Assembly (NCBI GenBank): GCA_014379345.1
Contig: JACMLY010000097.1
Coordinates: forward strand, 1 to 64,000
From: Chitinophagaceae bacterium
GTDB lineage: Bacteria; Bacteroidota; Bacteroidia; Chitinophagales; Chitinophagaceae
Length of the DNA stretch: 64,000 bases
Reading direction: 5' to 3'
A program made the position numbers and the translations under genes. This document shows, in pieces, positions 9,701-18,186 of this stretch. Each line of letters opens with the position of its first letter. Positions within the stretch are counted from its first letter, which is position 1. Below the pieces are notes generated by a model. That model ran no database searches. It was not told where the DNA came from and was given only the letters and a program-made list of their open reading frames with translations.

Positions 9701-9941
9701 CAGTAGGAAAAGCCAGTAGGCTTGGACCGTCTAGTAGATCGAGTCGACAACCAGGAATAATGCGCATACCTTTTGATTTAGCGGCAACATGGGCGCGAAC
9801 GAGTCCTGCAAAACTATTCCTGTCTGTTATCGCTATGTCCGTATATCCGTAAGCGGCAGCCTGCTCTACTAACTCCTCAGGATGAGAGGCGCCACGCAGG
9901 AAGCTGAAATTTGTTGTTACTTGTAATTCGGTATATGGCAT
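6720..9941 (-). CDS. dnaE2: Error-prone DNA polymerase III alpha subunit DnaE2
   Basis: 1073 residues, the normal size for DnaE2 (ImuC). The PHP domain starts at once (ELQVTTNFSFLRGASHP, residues 5-21), GRGSAANSTVCYCLG lies near 340, and the polymerase carboxylates are in PPDIDVDFEHER near 376-387. A helix-hairpin-helix region follows, and residues about 940-1020 form the OB fold (VAGLVLVRQRPGTAGG, FMTIEDESG). It copies damaged DNA together with ImuB, causing damage-induced mutation. It lies 3' of imuA-imuB on the same strand, 270 nt away with a repeat between, so it may have its own promoter. The DnaE2-type length, the short PHP lead and the cassette context separate it from replicative DnaE. 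Confidence 0.95.
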   Translation of the reverse strand: MPYTELQVTTNFSFLRGASHPEELVEQAAAYGYTDIAITDRNSFAGLVRAHVAAKSKGMRIIPGCRLDLLDGPSLLAFPTDRNAWSQISLLLTTGNLRAEKGECHLYKKDIYQYAKGVKLIVVPPDTLNELFEFAPSFENSLKEYREAFGIDLYIAASRRYQGDDHKHLYRVAQLSVKMQTPMVATNDVHYHHQGRRQLQDIVTCVREKCTIYNAGYRLHQNAERYLKPVDEMQRLFRNYPDAIIRTQEISEACKFSLDTLKYQYPEEITSEGRTPQQELAFLAWEGAKMHFGDCIPEKTIAAINHELAFIEELDYAPYFLTVYDIVRFARQQKILCQGRGSAANSTVCYCLGITSVNPTKFDLLFERFISSARNEPPDIDVDFEHERREEVMQYIYQKYGRDRAAIVATVTQQHQKGAVRDVGKAMGLSVDTINRISGSIWEFTDEWFEGNRIVEQGMNPNDIHLRKVLQLTKEFMGFPRQLGQHTGGFVITRGKLSELCPIMNARMEDRTCIEWNKDDIDALGFLKIDVLALGMLTCIRKAFDKAKEHYGLDLTLANIPQDEPAVYEMICHADTIGVFQIESRAQQSMLPRLKPRTFYDLVIEVAIVRPGPIQGDMVHPYLRRRNGEELVEYPSPELKEILGRTLGVPLFQEQAMKIAIVAAGFTASEADELRRSMATFKAKGLVTKFEEKLINGMTGRGYTPEYARRVFRQLEGFGSYGFPESHAASFALLVYVSSWIKCYYPDVFACALLNSMPMGFYQPAQIVIDARKHGVEVRSVDINYSTWDNILEEKSGNYFALRLGFRQVKGLREDDIHVLLSARKKMYSCINELRDAGLSESALQKIADADAFRSIGLDRRQALWQVSIKDRHVALFSGQPPEDETEEKSLVPVMTISEHVVHDYATTSLSLKAHPVSFVREKLHQLHILSTIELSTAKDGDAIKVAGLVLVRQRPGTAGGICFMTIEDESGYANLVIFKNLFDKYRKEILQSRLIMVEGKLQREGEVIHVIVTRCYDFSKLLRHLTPSGNENLPVLTLARPDEKTIPPAQNKKTQLREHAQEKIFPDARNFK

Positions 9942-10018
9942 ACTTCAAATTTTTCAGGTTCTTCTCGTTTTGTCATGTTGGAATGTCATCTTTGAAGGCA
10001 ATGATCTCATGTGCAATA

Positions 10019-10085
10019 CCCTGAGATCCCTCCTTCGTCGGGATGACAGTGAATGATTGGGATGACAGTGAATGATTACAATGAC
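10019..10085. repeat. Dispersed repeat with 19-nt tandem duplication
   Basis: Between imuB and dnaE2 a stretch reads CTGAGATCCCTCCTTCGTCG, a word I know as a common intergenic repeat in Bacteroidota, followed by two exact tandem copies of GGGATGACAGTGAATGATT (10040-10058 and 10059-10077). A further CGGGATGACAGA lies at about 10170 just after imuB. No coding potential. Confidence 0.6.
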
Positions 10086-10211
10086 GACGTAGTAATTAGT
10101 TGATTTATAAAGGCATTTTAATGATGTCATTCGCATTTTTTCCTGTAGCCCCGCTTAGGTAACCTATTCGGGATGACAGAAAGAGTAAAGGGGTCGCAAG
10201 CTAGATACCCT

Positions 10212-11714
10212 TCACGCAAAAAATCCATGCATGAACCATTGATAAGATCTACCTGCATCATAATGTCCCAAACGGAATAGCCAATAGCGATGGCCTTCTT
10301 CATCTTCCACGCAATAATAATCCCTGTGTTGTCCCTGCTGCAGCCACCATTCGGGTTCAATCCTTTCGGGTCCATCGGCCTTGATTATTTTATGCAATTT
10401 TCCTTTGTGTCGAAACAACATGGGAGGATAATCCGGTACCGGTGCAGTAACTTCAATAGGTTCGGGTATTGATAACAGTTGCAGCGGCCTGGGTCTGTCA
10501 GCTTTCCATTCTGTAGTCGATTTCTCCTCCAGATGGGAAGCGCGTTTAACAGATCGTTCAGGCCAGTAATGTTCATCCGCTATATAGCGGTGAATATGAT
10601 CGGCTCCGATCTTTCCGGCCAAACGATCTAACAATTCGGATAAACCGGTATTATCTAATCCGCTGGCTCCTTCCCATAATTTTTCCTGTACTGGCGAAAC
10701 ACATTCCACCTTCTGTGCTTCCAGAATAAAAAGTTCTATTCCCAGTGCAGGTTCAATGGTGCCTATTTTTATTTCGAACAGTTTGAAAAGATGGAGACTG
10801 TTATATGTTGGGCGATTGGTACCGATATCGATCTTTTCCATCCTGCCATCTACCCGATAACATGTAAACAATGCTGCGCGAAGACCTTTTTGCTCCTGCC
10901 TGAGACGGAAACATAGCGTGTTAAGTAATCGTTGCAAAGCAATTTCAATTCCAGTTGCCGTTACAATCGGCTCAAGACAGGGTAAACGTTCCTGGTACGG
11001 TTCAATCGGCTGTACCGGATGGATTATCTCTTCTTCATGACCAAGGGCCTGATCCAGTTTTTTTATAAATGACTGCCCAAAACGGCGTCGCAGCGCAGAG
11101 CGTGGCATACCTATAAAATCTTTGATCTGCCTAAGTCCCAGTTTTTGTAAGAGATCGATCGTATCAGCTTGGAGACGAAGCGCTGCCGGTGGCAATGAAA
11201 GTAAAGCTGATGCCTGTTGGTTAGTTCCGTTGATCAAACCATCCTTTCCAAACCTCGAAAGTGCCCATGCGGTCCCGATCGTATCTGCCATAGCTGCCCT
11301 GACATGGTAACCTAAACTTTTTAATCGGGTAATGATCCCATTTAGATAATGCTCTTCACCGCCCCAGAGATGCGCGCAACCACTTGAATCGAAAATGAGC
11401 CCGTCAGGTGGATCTATGGATACCGAAGGTGTATAGCGGATACACCACTCAGAGAGTCCTTTGAGTAATTTGGGAGATAGCCCTGCCCTTTCGTCGATCA
11501 CCTCTAAGGAAGGAATGAGTGCACGGGCATCTGCTACCACGGTGCCAATATTTATTCCTTGTGCTTCCGCCAGAGCATTTGCAGCCGTGATCACTAAGCG
11601 CCCATGAACAGGTGAAGCCAATACAAAAGGAATACCATGAAGGGTAGGCCGGCGAAGAGTAAACCAATCTGTTTGAAGATAACGAAACCATATCGTGACA
11701 AAGCGTTTAGGCAT
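10212..11714 (-). CDS. imuB: ImuB, Y-family polymerase-like mutasome scaffold
   Basis: 500 residues from the ATG at 11712-11714, which is one base after the imuA stop (TGA-C-ATG); a longer frame to 11786 exists but would overlap imuA by 70 nt. The N-terminus RFVTIWFRYLQTDWF aligns with the Y-family palm start but lacks the catalytic DxD, and the later DPPDGLIFDSSGCAHLWGG replaces the S-x-D-E motif, as in ImuB proteins, which are inactive bridges between the beta clamp, ImuA and DnaE2. A little-finger-like region follows and the C-terminus ends YQWFMHGFFA. Translation is probably coupled to imuA. Strong call from order and sequence. Confidence 0.92.
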   Translation of the reverse strand: MPKRFVTIWFRYLQTDWFTLRRPTLHGIPFVLASPVHGRLVITAANALAEAQGINIGTVVADARALIPSLEVIDERAGLSPKLLKGLSEWCIRYTPSVSIDPPDGLIFDSSGCAHLWGGEEHYLNGIITRLKSLGYHVRAAMADTIGTAWALSRFGKDGLINGTNQQASALLSLPPAALRLQADTIDLLQKLGLRQIKDFIGMPRSALRRRFGQSFIKKLDQALGHEEEIIHPVQPIEPYQERLPCLEPIVTATGIEIALQRLLNTLCFRLRQEQKGLRAALFTCYRVDGRMEKIDIGTNRPTYNSLHLFKLFEIKIGTIEPALGIELFILEAQKVECVSPVQEKLWEGASGLDNTGLSELLDRLAGKIGADHIHRYIADEHYWPERSVKRASHLEEKSTTEWKADRPRPLQLLSIPEPIEVTAPVPDYPPMLFRHKGKLHKIIKADGPERIEPEWWLQQGQHRDYYCVEDEEGHRYWLFRLGHYDAGRSYQWFMHGFFA

Positions 11715-11715
11715 G

Positions 11716-12447
11716 TCATCCTGTTTTCTTTTGTTGCTCCTGTTCAATCGAAGCAACTTTGATAACATGCCGGAACTTTCCTGCAATCCATTCTATCTGC
11801 CAGGTTCCAGGCTTTCCATTCCTGACTTTCAATAATTCAACATTCCAGCGTGGAAAACCTACGCCCGGCATACCCGCTTCCATTATACTGGGTATGGAAG
11901 TGATCTTCCAACGACTGACACAGGCTGTAGTTATAACTTGACGGGGATTGGGCCGAATGATAAACCCTGTTACACGGCTTTGCTCAACGGCTAATTGAAG
12001 TCTTCTGGAAGCCGTAAAACCAATATCCTGCATCTCTCCAACAACCGCTGCAAGGCCATCACATTCAAGTGCTTCTTCCATAGCCCAGAGGATATCCCTT
12101 TCCTTTTGTAGATTGATAAAAATGATCTTATCCGGCTCAATTCCGAAAGCTTTGAGTGCGGGGGGAAAAATTGTTTTAGACCTGCTGATCCAAAGCGATG
12201 CTCTCCCACTGCGCATGAGTGAAGCCAGGATCCCTGAAATAAAACCACCCGTTACGGCTACATCTTCTGCACGGGCGCAACAAAATTCATGGACTGCTCC
12301 TAATGGAAATGTGTTATTGGGAAAAGCATTATTTATTGCCCCAAGCCCAGGATCCAGGGAAGCGCCGCCAACGCTTGGCTTGTACCCTTGTAAAGGAAGA
12401 AGTTCCTTTTGCAATTGAGCGATGATATCGGCTTTTGTTGCTGACAT
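11716..12447 (-). CDS. imuA: ImuA, RecA-like mutasome protein
   Basis: 243 residues; first gene of the imuA-imuB-dnaE2 cassette. It shows the ImuA/SulA-type RecA-like core: SLDPGLGAINNAFPNN, GAVHEFCCARAEDVAVTGG (a degenerate Walker A region lacking the usual GKT), SLWISRSKTIFPPAL, and RRLQLAVEQSRVTGFIIRP. ImuA is needed for DnaE2-dependent mutagenesis in other bacteria. The Bacteroidota form has lost the ATP-binding lysine, so ATPase activity is doubtful. A 14-bp palindrome 39 nt upstream of the ATG is a candidate operator. Confidence 0.88.
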   Translation of the reverse strand: MSATKADIIAQLQKELLPLQGYKPSVGGASLDPGLGAINNAFPNNTFPLGAVHEFCCARAEDVAVTGGFISGILASLMRSGRASLWISRSKTIFPPALKAFGIEPDKIIFINLQKERDILWAMEEALECDGLAAVVGEMQDIGFTASRRLQLAVEQSRVTGFIIRPNPRQVITTACVSRWKITSIPSIMEAGMPGVGFPRWNVELLKVRNGKPGTWQIEWIAGKFRHVIKVASIEQEQQKKTG

Positions 12448-12485
12448 TAATGCATCGAGATTAAAATAATGATTGCTTAAATATG

Positions 12486-12499
12486 TAGCAATATTACTA
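12486..12499. promoter_or_regulatory. Candidate operator of the imuA-imuB-dnaE2 cassette
   Basis: TAGCAATATTACTA pairs with itself as TAG-n-AATATT-n-CTA (12 of 14 positions symmetric). It lies 39 nt upstream of the imuA start, where a repressor would block the promoter. An SOS-type repressor site is expected for this cassette in many bacteria, but the LexA site of this lineage is not known to me, so this is inference. Confidence 0.3.
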
Positions 12500-12560
12500 A
12501 TTTATTTAGCATTTTGATATATTTTTATCCTGATCAATGCCTTTATTAAAAAGAAGTATG

Positions 12561-13523
12561 TTAAAGTAATTCTATAATATCATTAAAGTTTTTCGCGCGG
12601 GCCCAGGCAAGAGGAGTTGCCCAGTCGCCGTCTGCCTTAGAGGGATCTGCGCCGGATTCTAAGAGATATTTTACCATAGCGGTCTGCCCACAGCGGGCAG
12701 CAAGTCCCAGGGGAGTTGACTTGTATTCGTCATCAATGGCATTCAAGTCAGCACCATGTCTGATCAGTAAACCTGCTATCTCAAGCTTTCCTTTTTGTGC
12801 CATATAATGCAGTATCGTGAGTTCCTGCCAGGTTTTGTGATTAGGACTCATGCCGTTTTCGAGAATAAAAGAAGCGCCCTCATAAGTTTCAAAATAATAT
12901 GCATGCGGCCACTTAGATATTGCAGGAAAGATGGCTCCATGCCTCAGCAGCAATTCCATAAGTTGAATATTTGCTTCTTTGGCCGGCATCAATAAAATAC
13001 CCTCGCCCCAAAAATAAGTTGGATCATTTGCCAGCTCGGGATTTTGTTGAAGCATAATTGTTACCGCATCAATATTCTCCTTGTCTACTGCCTCTTCGAA
13101 TTCTTGTTGTAAAGTTGTTCTGGGAAAATGAATCTCCCCGTTATCACCCTTGAACCCATCCAGGTTGGTAATTGCTGCATAAGCTTTTAACTGGCTGGCG
13201 ATTTCAACATTTTTGCGTTCCTCTGCCATTGTAATTAAATTATCACGAAAAGGATAGGTCCGGTATGCCGGGTCCCAGGCTCCTCGTTCAAGCAAGTAAT
13301 TAACAATCTTCACATGCCCTTCCCTGACAGCAAAATAAATCGGTGGCGTATAATTAAATTGCGCATACGCCAATTCAGGACATTCGTTCACCATTTCCTG
13401 CACCATTTTGAAATCGCCCTCAAAACTGGCTTTAAGAATTTTCCAAACCATGGTTGTCCGACTCCTTTTGCCACCGGCGATATCAATCGGCCAGTCCGAT
13501 ACGAGTTCATGTGGTTGTGTCAT
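12561..13523 (-). CDS. Ankyrin-repeat protein
   Basis: Clear ankyrin repeats: PIYFAVREGHVKIVNYLLERGA near the N-terminus, MELLLRHGA in the middle, and three good C-terminal units (LTILHYMAQKGKLEIAGLL, TPLGLAARCGQTAMVKYLL, TPLAWARAKNFNDIIELL). The frame extends to an ATG at 13628 but I prefer MTQPHELVSDWPI (ATG 13521-13523) because the added 35 residues look like read-through. No signal peptide, no enzymatic domain. Ankyrin stacks bind proteins; the partner is unknown. It ends exactly within a repeat, which is common. Confidence 0.8.
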   Translation of the reverse strand: MTQPHELVSDWPIDIAGGKRSRTTMVWKILKASFEGDFKMVQEMVNECPELAYAQFNYTPPIYFAVREGHVKIVNYLLERGAWDPAYRTYPFRDNLITMAEERKNVEIASQLKAYAAITNLDGFKGDNGEIHFPRTTLQQEFEEAVDKENIDAVTIMLQQNPELANDPTYFWGEGILLMPAKEANIQLMELLLRHGAIFPAISKWPHAYYFETYEGASFILENGMSPNHKTWQELTILHYMAQKGKLEIAGLLIRHGADLNAIDDEYKSTPLGLAARCGQTAMVKYLLESGADPSKADGDWATPLAWARAKNFNDIIELL

Positions 13524-13697
13524 TGAGCGTCTTTGGGTGCTGACTATCGTTACAATGCCGGCGATAAACTTGCCGGACGATTGTTGTTCTATATCGATTT
13601 TTTTAGAGATGAAAGATAAACCAAACAATGAAAAATAGTTGCGGGAATATCTGACATCATAATAATTTAAACCATTGCTTCCGGTTACCTCTTATCC

Positions 13698-13786
13698 AAC
13701 AGATTTCTCGCAGATTTAATAAAAATCACGTAGTTAATATGTTGAAGGTTGACCAAGCCTGCTCATTTAATCTGCTCATGAAATGC
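13698..13786. repeat. Decayed inverted repeat upstream of DUF2723 gene
   Basis: ATTTCTCGCAGATTTAAT (13703-13720) pairs imperfectly with ATTTAATCTGCTCATGAAAT (13765-13784). It resembles the other hairpin repeats of the window in having arms of short similar units (CAGATTT twice). The rest of the 13524-13982 gap shows no gene; it must hold divergent promoters. Confidence 0.35.
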
Positions 13787-13982
13787 TGCCAGGATCGCCT
13801 TTCATAAAATTGCCGATATCGCATGTTGGCCCGGTGGCAATCAGCCATTAAATATCACTTCGACAGAATCGTTGAACAGCCATCCAAAATTTAACGCGAT
13901 TGGCTATTGCGACATGAGTTTAAATTCCGAAATTCAACAGGCATTTACCATCTCCATAATATCTGCTAAAAAATACCAGACT

Positions 13983-16900
13983 ATGAGCTATAACCGTATA
14001 AACAATATCATTGGATGGATCGTATGTATTATTGCCTGCACTGTTTACATCATGACAATGGAGCGGACGACCAGCTTCTGGGATACAGGTGAATTTATTT
14101 CAAGCGCCTATAAATTACAGGTGCCTCATCCGCCGGGTGCTCCCTTATTTAGTTTGCTGGGACGGTTCTTTATTATTCTTTTTGGAGATAATCCCGCTAC
14201 GGCGGCGATGGCGGTAAGTTCTTTGAGCGCTATTGCAAGTGGTGTGACCATCCTTTTCTTATTCTGGACCATTACTTATTTTGCAAAAAAACTAATTGAA
14301 AGAAATAATGCGGCGCTGGATCGGTCGCAGGTTTTTACGATCATGGCTGCAGGTGTAACCGGGGCTCTCGCTTATACTTTTTCAGACTCTTTCTGGTTTA
14401 GTGCAGTCGAAGGAGAGGTTTATGCCCTGTCTTCGTTTTTTACCGCCATCGTATTCTGGTCGATCCTCAAATGGGAGAAACGCGCCGACGAAGCGAGAGC
14501 CGACAGGTGGCTGGTGCTTATCTTTTTCCTGATGGGTCTTTCTGTTGGTGTTCACCTTCTCAATCTGCTCACGATTCCCGCCATTGTAATGGTATATTAT
14601 TTCAGGCGTTACAAAGTAACTGTCAAAGGAGCGGTGCTCGCCTTTTTCGTCGGATGCCTCATAACCGGATTCGTTCAAAAATTTGTCATCCAGTACAGCA
14701 TTAGGGGCGCCGGATGGTTTGATGTTCTTTTCGTGAATGATCTCGGAATGCCGTTCTTTTCGGGTTTTATCTTTTTCTTTCTGTTATTGGCAACCATATT
14801 CATAATATCCATTCGCTATGCCACGCGGAAAAAGTATTATTCCCTTAAGCTTGGAACCTGGTGCCTGGTATTCATGATGCTGGGTTATTCAACTTACATA
14901 ACAACCATGCTCAGGTCAAATGCCAATCCTGCCATGGATATGTTCAATGTAGACAATCCAATCAGCCTGGAAGGTTATCTTAGCCGTGATCAGTACAGCG
15001 ACTGGCCGATCCTGTATGGTCCTGATTTTACGGAACGGGCACCCATTGTAAGCGGAGGCGATCTCTATGTAAAAGGCGATAAAAAGTATGAAGCAGCAGG
15101 CAAGATCGTTAAACAGGATTGGGCAAATACAGCTTCTTCTCATTTATTCCCACGTATGTGGGATCCGGGAAATGATCGAAACCAGGTTAATATATATCGT
15201 ACATATGCCGGACTCGAGGAAGGCGAAGCTCCCTCCATGGCTGATAATATAGAATACTTTGCTTCATACCAGGCGGGCTGGATGTACATGCGCTACTTTA
15301 TGTGGAATTTTGCGGGAAGGCAGAATGATCTCCAGGGCTACGGTAATGTTCGTGATAGTAACTGGATCAGCGGCATCCCCTTTGTTGATAATATTCTTTA
15401 CGGGCCACAGGAAAAATTACCAGATAGTATTCGAAAAGACAACAAGGCCCATAACCGGCTTTTCATGCTTCCGCTCGCTCTTGGCCTGGCGGGACTATTT
15501 TTTCAATACAAACGAAACCGGAAAAACTTTCTGGTGAACCTGTTATTATTCTTTTTCACAGGAATGGCCATTGTTATATATCTGAACCAGGCAGGCACAC
15601 AACCCAGGGAAAGGGATTATGCATATGTAGGCTCTTTCTATTCCTTTGCAATATGGATCGGTTTGGGCATGATATGGGTCAGAAATCAATTCGCAAGATT
15701 TACAAAACCACTTGTTGCTTGTTATGCTGCAGCTGCTCTGTGCATCACGGCTGTTCCTGTGGTGATGGCCTGGCAGGAATGGGATGATCATGACCGTTCC
15801 AAAAAAACACTGGCAAGGGATATGGCAAAAGATTACCTGGAAAGTTGCCCTCAGAACGCTATCCTTTTTTCTTTTGAAGATAACGATACCTACCCACTCT
15901 GGTATGCACAGGAAGTAGAAGGTATCCGGCCCGATGTTCGTGTGATCGTTCATACACTGGCAGGCACAGACTGGTATCTTAACCAGTTACGGTATAAAGT
16001 AAATGAAAGCGCAGCGTTTGATGTCATTTTCACAAAGGAACAGACACAAGGCAATAAAAGGGAAGTGGTTTATTACTCCAAATTGCCCGGATTTGATGAA
16101 AATAAATATTACGATCTCTATAGTTCATTAAAAGATATTATTGGAAGCGATGATCCAAAATTTACCGCGCAGGCGGAAGATGGAGAAACCTATAATATTT
16201 TTCCTGTGCGTAAATTTAGTATTCCTGTAGATGTCAATACTATCAGGAAAAAAGACCTGGTTAAAAAGGAAGATAGTATTGTGAATGAATTGAAGATCGA
16301 CTTATCGTCAAAAAATTATCTTCTCCGGAGTGATCTTGCGATTCTCTCGGTTATTGCTACCAGTAAATGGGAACGTCCGGTATGCTTTACGTCAAATGCA
16401 GAAATAGGCCAGCTTGGTCTCGATAAATATGCAAGGCTTGAAGGGCTCATCTACCGGTTGGTGCCTGTGGAAAATAGCGGAGTGGATAATGAAAGATCAT
16501 ATAAACATATCGTGGAGAAATTTGAATATGGAAATACAAATAAGGAAAATGTTTATCTGGATGAAGATAACCGCCGCAGGTTGAATATGATCAGGTTTGC
16601 TCATGCGCAGGTGGCAATAAGTCTTGTCAATGATGGCAAAAAAGTACAGGCAAGTGAAATACTTCGGCGTTTTGATGAAAAAGTAAACGCTTCAAACCTG
16701 CCATATGGCATGACCACCAATCGGGGTAACCAGCATAATGCGATATCTTCGGAATTCCTGAGGGCTGCATATATGGCCGGTGATTATAAGCTTGCAAAGA
16801 AGATCAGTGCTTCATTAAAAAAAGATCTTCAACAGCAGCTTCGTTATTATCATTTTCTTAGTGATGAAGATATGACTGACGATCAGCTGGCACAAAGCGC

Positions 16901-17024
16901 TTATCTGCAACTGCAGGGCAAAGCTGCCGATCTTTCATACCGGCAATCATCTTTTCTGAATGATATACTGTCATCCTTCCAGATGCTGAGGCAGGTTGAG
17001 GATTGGGAGAAAGACCTGAAATAA
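13983..17024 (+). CDS. DUF2723 family membrane protein (GT117-like glycosyltransferase)
   Basis: About 1013 residues from the ATG at 13983 (MSYNRINN); 37 extra codons upstream look untranslated. Residues 25-55 read TTSFWDTGEFISSAYKLQVP and PHPPGAPLF, the hallmark of DUF2723, a family related to protein O-mannosyltransferases and classed as GT117. The acidic residue in the first loop (WDTGEF) is the expected catalytic region. About ten to twelve membrane helices fill residues 10-600, then a soluble C-terminal part follows. In Bacteroidota such proteins are proposed to act in protein O-glycosylation at the inner membrane using a lipid-linked sugar. Monocistronic, followed by a hairpin repeat. 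Confidence 0.88.
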   Translation: MSYNRINNIIGWIVCIIACTVYIMTMERTTSFWDTGEFISSAYKLQVPHPPGAPLFSLLGRFFIILFGDNPATAAMAVSSLSAIASGVTILFLFWTITYFAKKLIERNNAALDRSQVFTIMAAGVTGALAYTFSDSFWFSAVEGEVYALSSFFTAIVFWSILKWEKRADEARADRWLVLIFFLMGLSVGVHLLNLLTIPAIVMVYYFRRYKVTVKGAVLAFFVGCLITGFVQKFVIQYSIRGAGWFDVLFVNDLGMPFFSGFIFFFLLLATIFIISIRYATRKKYYSLKLGTWCLVFMMLGYSTYITTMLRSNANPAMDMFNVDNPISLEGYLSRDQYSDWPILYGPDFTERAPIVSGGDLYVKGDKKYEAAGKIVKQDWANTASSHLFPRMWDPGNDRNQVNIYRTYAGLEEGEAPSMADNIEYFASYQAGWMYMRYFMWNFAGRQNDLQGYGNVRDSNWISGIPFVDNILYGPQEKLPDSIRKDNKAHNRLFMLPLALGLAGLFFQYKRNRKNFLVNLLLFFFTGMAIVIYLNQAGTQPRERDYAYVGSFYSFAIWIGLGMIWVRNQFARFTKPLVACYAAAALCITAVPVVMAWQEWDDHDRSKKTLARDMAKDYLESCPQNAILFSFEDNDTYPLWYAQEVEGIRPDVRVIVHTLAGTDWYLNQLRYKVNESAAFDVIFTKEQTQGNKREVVYYSKLPGFDENKYYDLYSSLKDIIGSDDPKFTAQAEDGETYNIFPVRKFSIPVDVNTIRKKDLVKKEDSIVNELKIDLSSKNYLLRSDLAILSVIATSKWERPVCFTSNAEIGQLGLDKYARLEGLIYRLVPVENSGVDNERSYKHIVEKFEYGNTNKENVYLDEDNRRRLNMIRFAHAQVAISLVNDGKKVQASEILRRFDEKVNASNLPYGMTTNRGNQHNAISSEFLRAAYMAGDYKLAKKISASLKKDLQQQLRYYHFLSDEDMTDDQLAQSAYLQLQGKAADLSYRQSSFLNDILSSFQMLRQVEDWEKDLK

Positions 17025-17075
17025 TGAACTTATAGACCAGCATGTAAACGGTCCACAAACCAACGATGCATGTAA

Positions 17076-17197
17076 TCTATGTTCCTTCTATGTTCCTATG
17101 ATTCTATGTGGTAAATTGACTTTGGTTAGGTAAACCTCAAAACTATGTAAGAGTTTTTTACCACATAGAATCATAGGCACATAGAAGGAACATAGGG
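17076..17197. repeat. Hairpin repeat, family B copy 1
   Basis: Near-perfect inverted repeat: left arm 17076-17115, right arm 17155-17197, only one or two mismatches over about 38 pairs. Arms are made of variations of TCTATGTTCCT. The inner arm ends are GTGGTAAA/TTTACCAC and the loop begins TTGACTTTGG, a word also present in family A. A second copy is at 25411-25524, on the other side of the catabolic island. The rest of the 17025-17334 gap shows nothing else. Confidence 0.85.
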
Positions 17198-17334
17198 AGA
17201 AATTATTTTACGGCACAATTTATTTTACAGACACTCATTGCGCGCTATAAACTCATAATTAAAACAGATTTCTCAGGCAATCCCTTATTTCGGTTTATAA
17301 AATGCTTTTTGGTAGTTGTACCATGCTTTGCAAA

Positions 17335-18186
17335 CTAAGTATTGCTGTCAAACCGTTCGCCACCGCTCAGAATTTTGTGATCCTGATTTATTTTTTCAGC
17401 TTCTCTCTTAAATTCTCCCGGATCCGCCGTATTAAAAGTGAATTGATCATAATGGCATGGTATCACATAATCAACATTGATTGCTTTTCCCAAAGCAGCA
17501 GCTTCATGGCAATTTAAATTGCCAGCCACTTTTCTCGCCGGATCATTTCCGTTGATAGGCAGTAATGCAATGCCTGGTGCAAATGGTTTTAGTAAATCGA
17601 TCATTTCATCATACCAAAGGGTGTCACCGCTATGATATATTGCATGATCACCAAATTCAATCACGTATCCTAAATATTTGCAATTTCCTTTTTCGTCTCT
17701 TTCTATTTCATTGTGTTTTGCGGGTATGCCGTGAAAAGTGAATTCATTGATCCTAACCGATCTGCCATCAGATAATCCCATAGGAAATTCTTTCTTACAT
17801 TTTACTCTTTCTGCTACAAAATCCCTGTTGGCCTCAGGGATAATGAATTTTATTTCGGGGTTATTTCTGAGAATGGGTATAAGGGTTGCTGCATCTAAAT
17901 GATCGGTATGGTTGTGACTGGATGTTACAATCGAAATATTTTTCAGCAGTTCCGGATCTATAACCCTTTCACTCATCCGGGTATGCGGTTTTTCTGTACC
18001 GCTATATTTTTGTGTCAGCGAATCTGAAAGATATGGGTCAATCAATACCCGTTTTCCTTTCCACTGAAGCAAAAAACCGCTTTGTCCCAGCCACCACAGG
18101 TGAAAATTTCTTTCGTCAACCGCCAGGCCGTCCATTTCCTTTACCAAATCGTGGTCTTTTTTAAATGCTTTGATCAATTCTTTCAT
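17335..18186 (-). CDS. UlaG-like MBL-fold metal-dependent hydrolase
   Basis: 283 residues of the metallo-beta-lactamase fold. The metal motif is HNHTDHLD (His91, His93, Asp95, His96); further ligands are in PAKH, YHSGDT and a final PCHYDQF. WLGQSGFLLQWKGKRVLIDP is typical of the UlaG/YtnP-like branch, which includes L-ascorbate-6-phosphate lactonase and N-acyl-ethanolamine phospholipases. The ATG overlaps the nagB-like stop by four bases (ATGA), so the two are translationally coupled. The neighbours suggest a sugar-phosphate lactone or related ester as substrate. No signal peptide. Confidence 0.82.
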   Translation of the reverse strand: MKELIKAFKKDHDLVKEMDGLAVDERNFHLWWLGQSGFLLQWKGKRVLIDPYLSDSLTQKYSGTEKPHTRMSERVIDPELLKNISIVTSSHNHTDHLDAATLIPILRNNPEIKFIIPEANRDFVAERVKCKKEFPMGLSDGRSVRINEFTFHGIPAKHNEIERDEKGNCKYLGYVIEFGDHAIYHSGDTLWYDEMIDLLKPFAPGIALLPINGNDPARKVAGNLNCHEAAALGKAINVDYVIPCHYDQFTFNTADPGEFKREAEKINQDHKILSGGERFDSNT

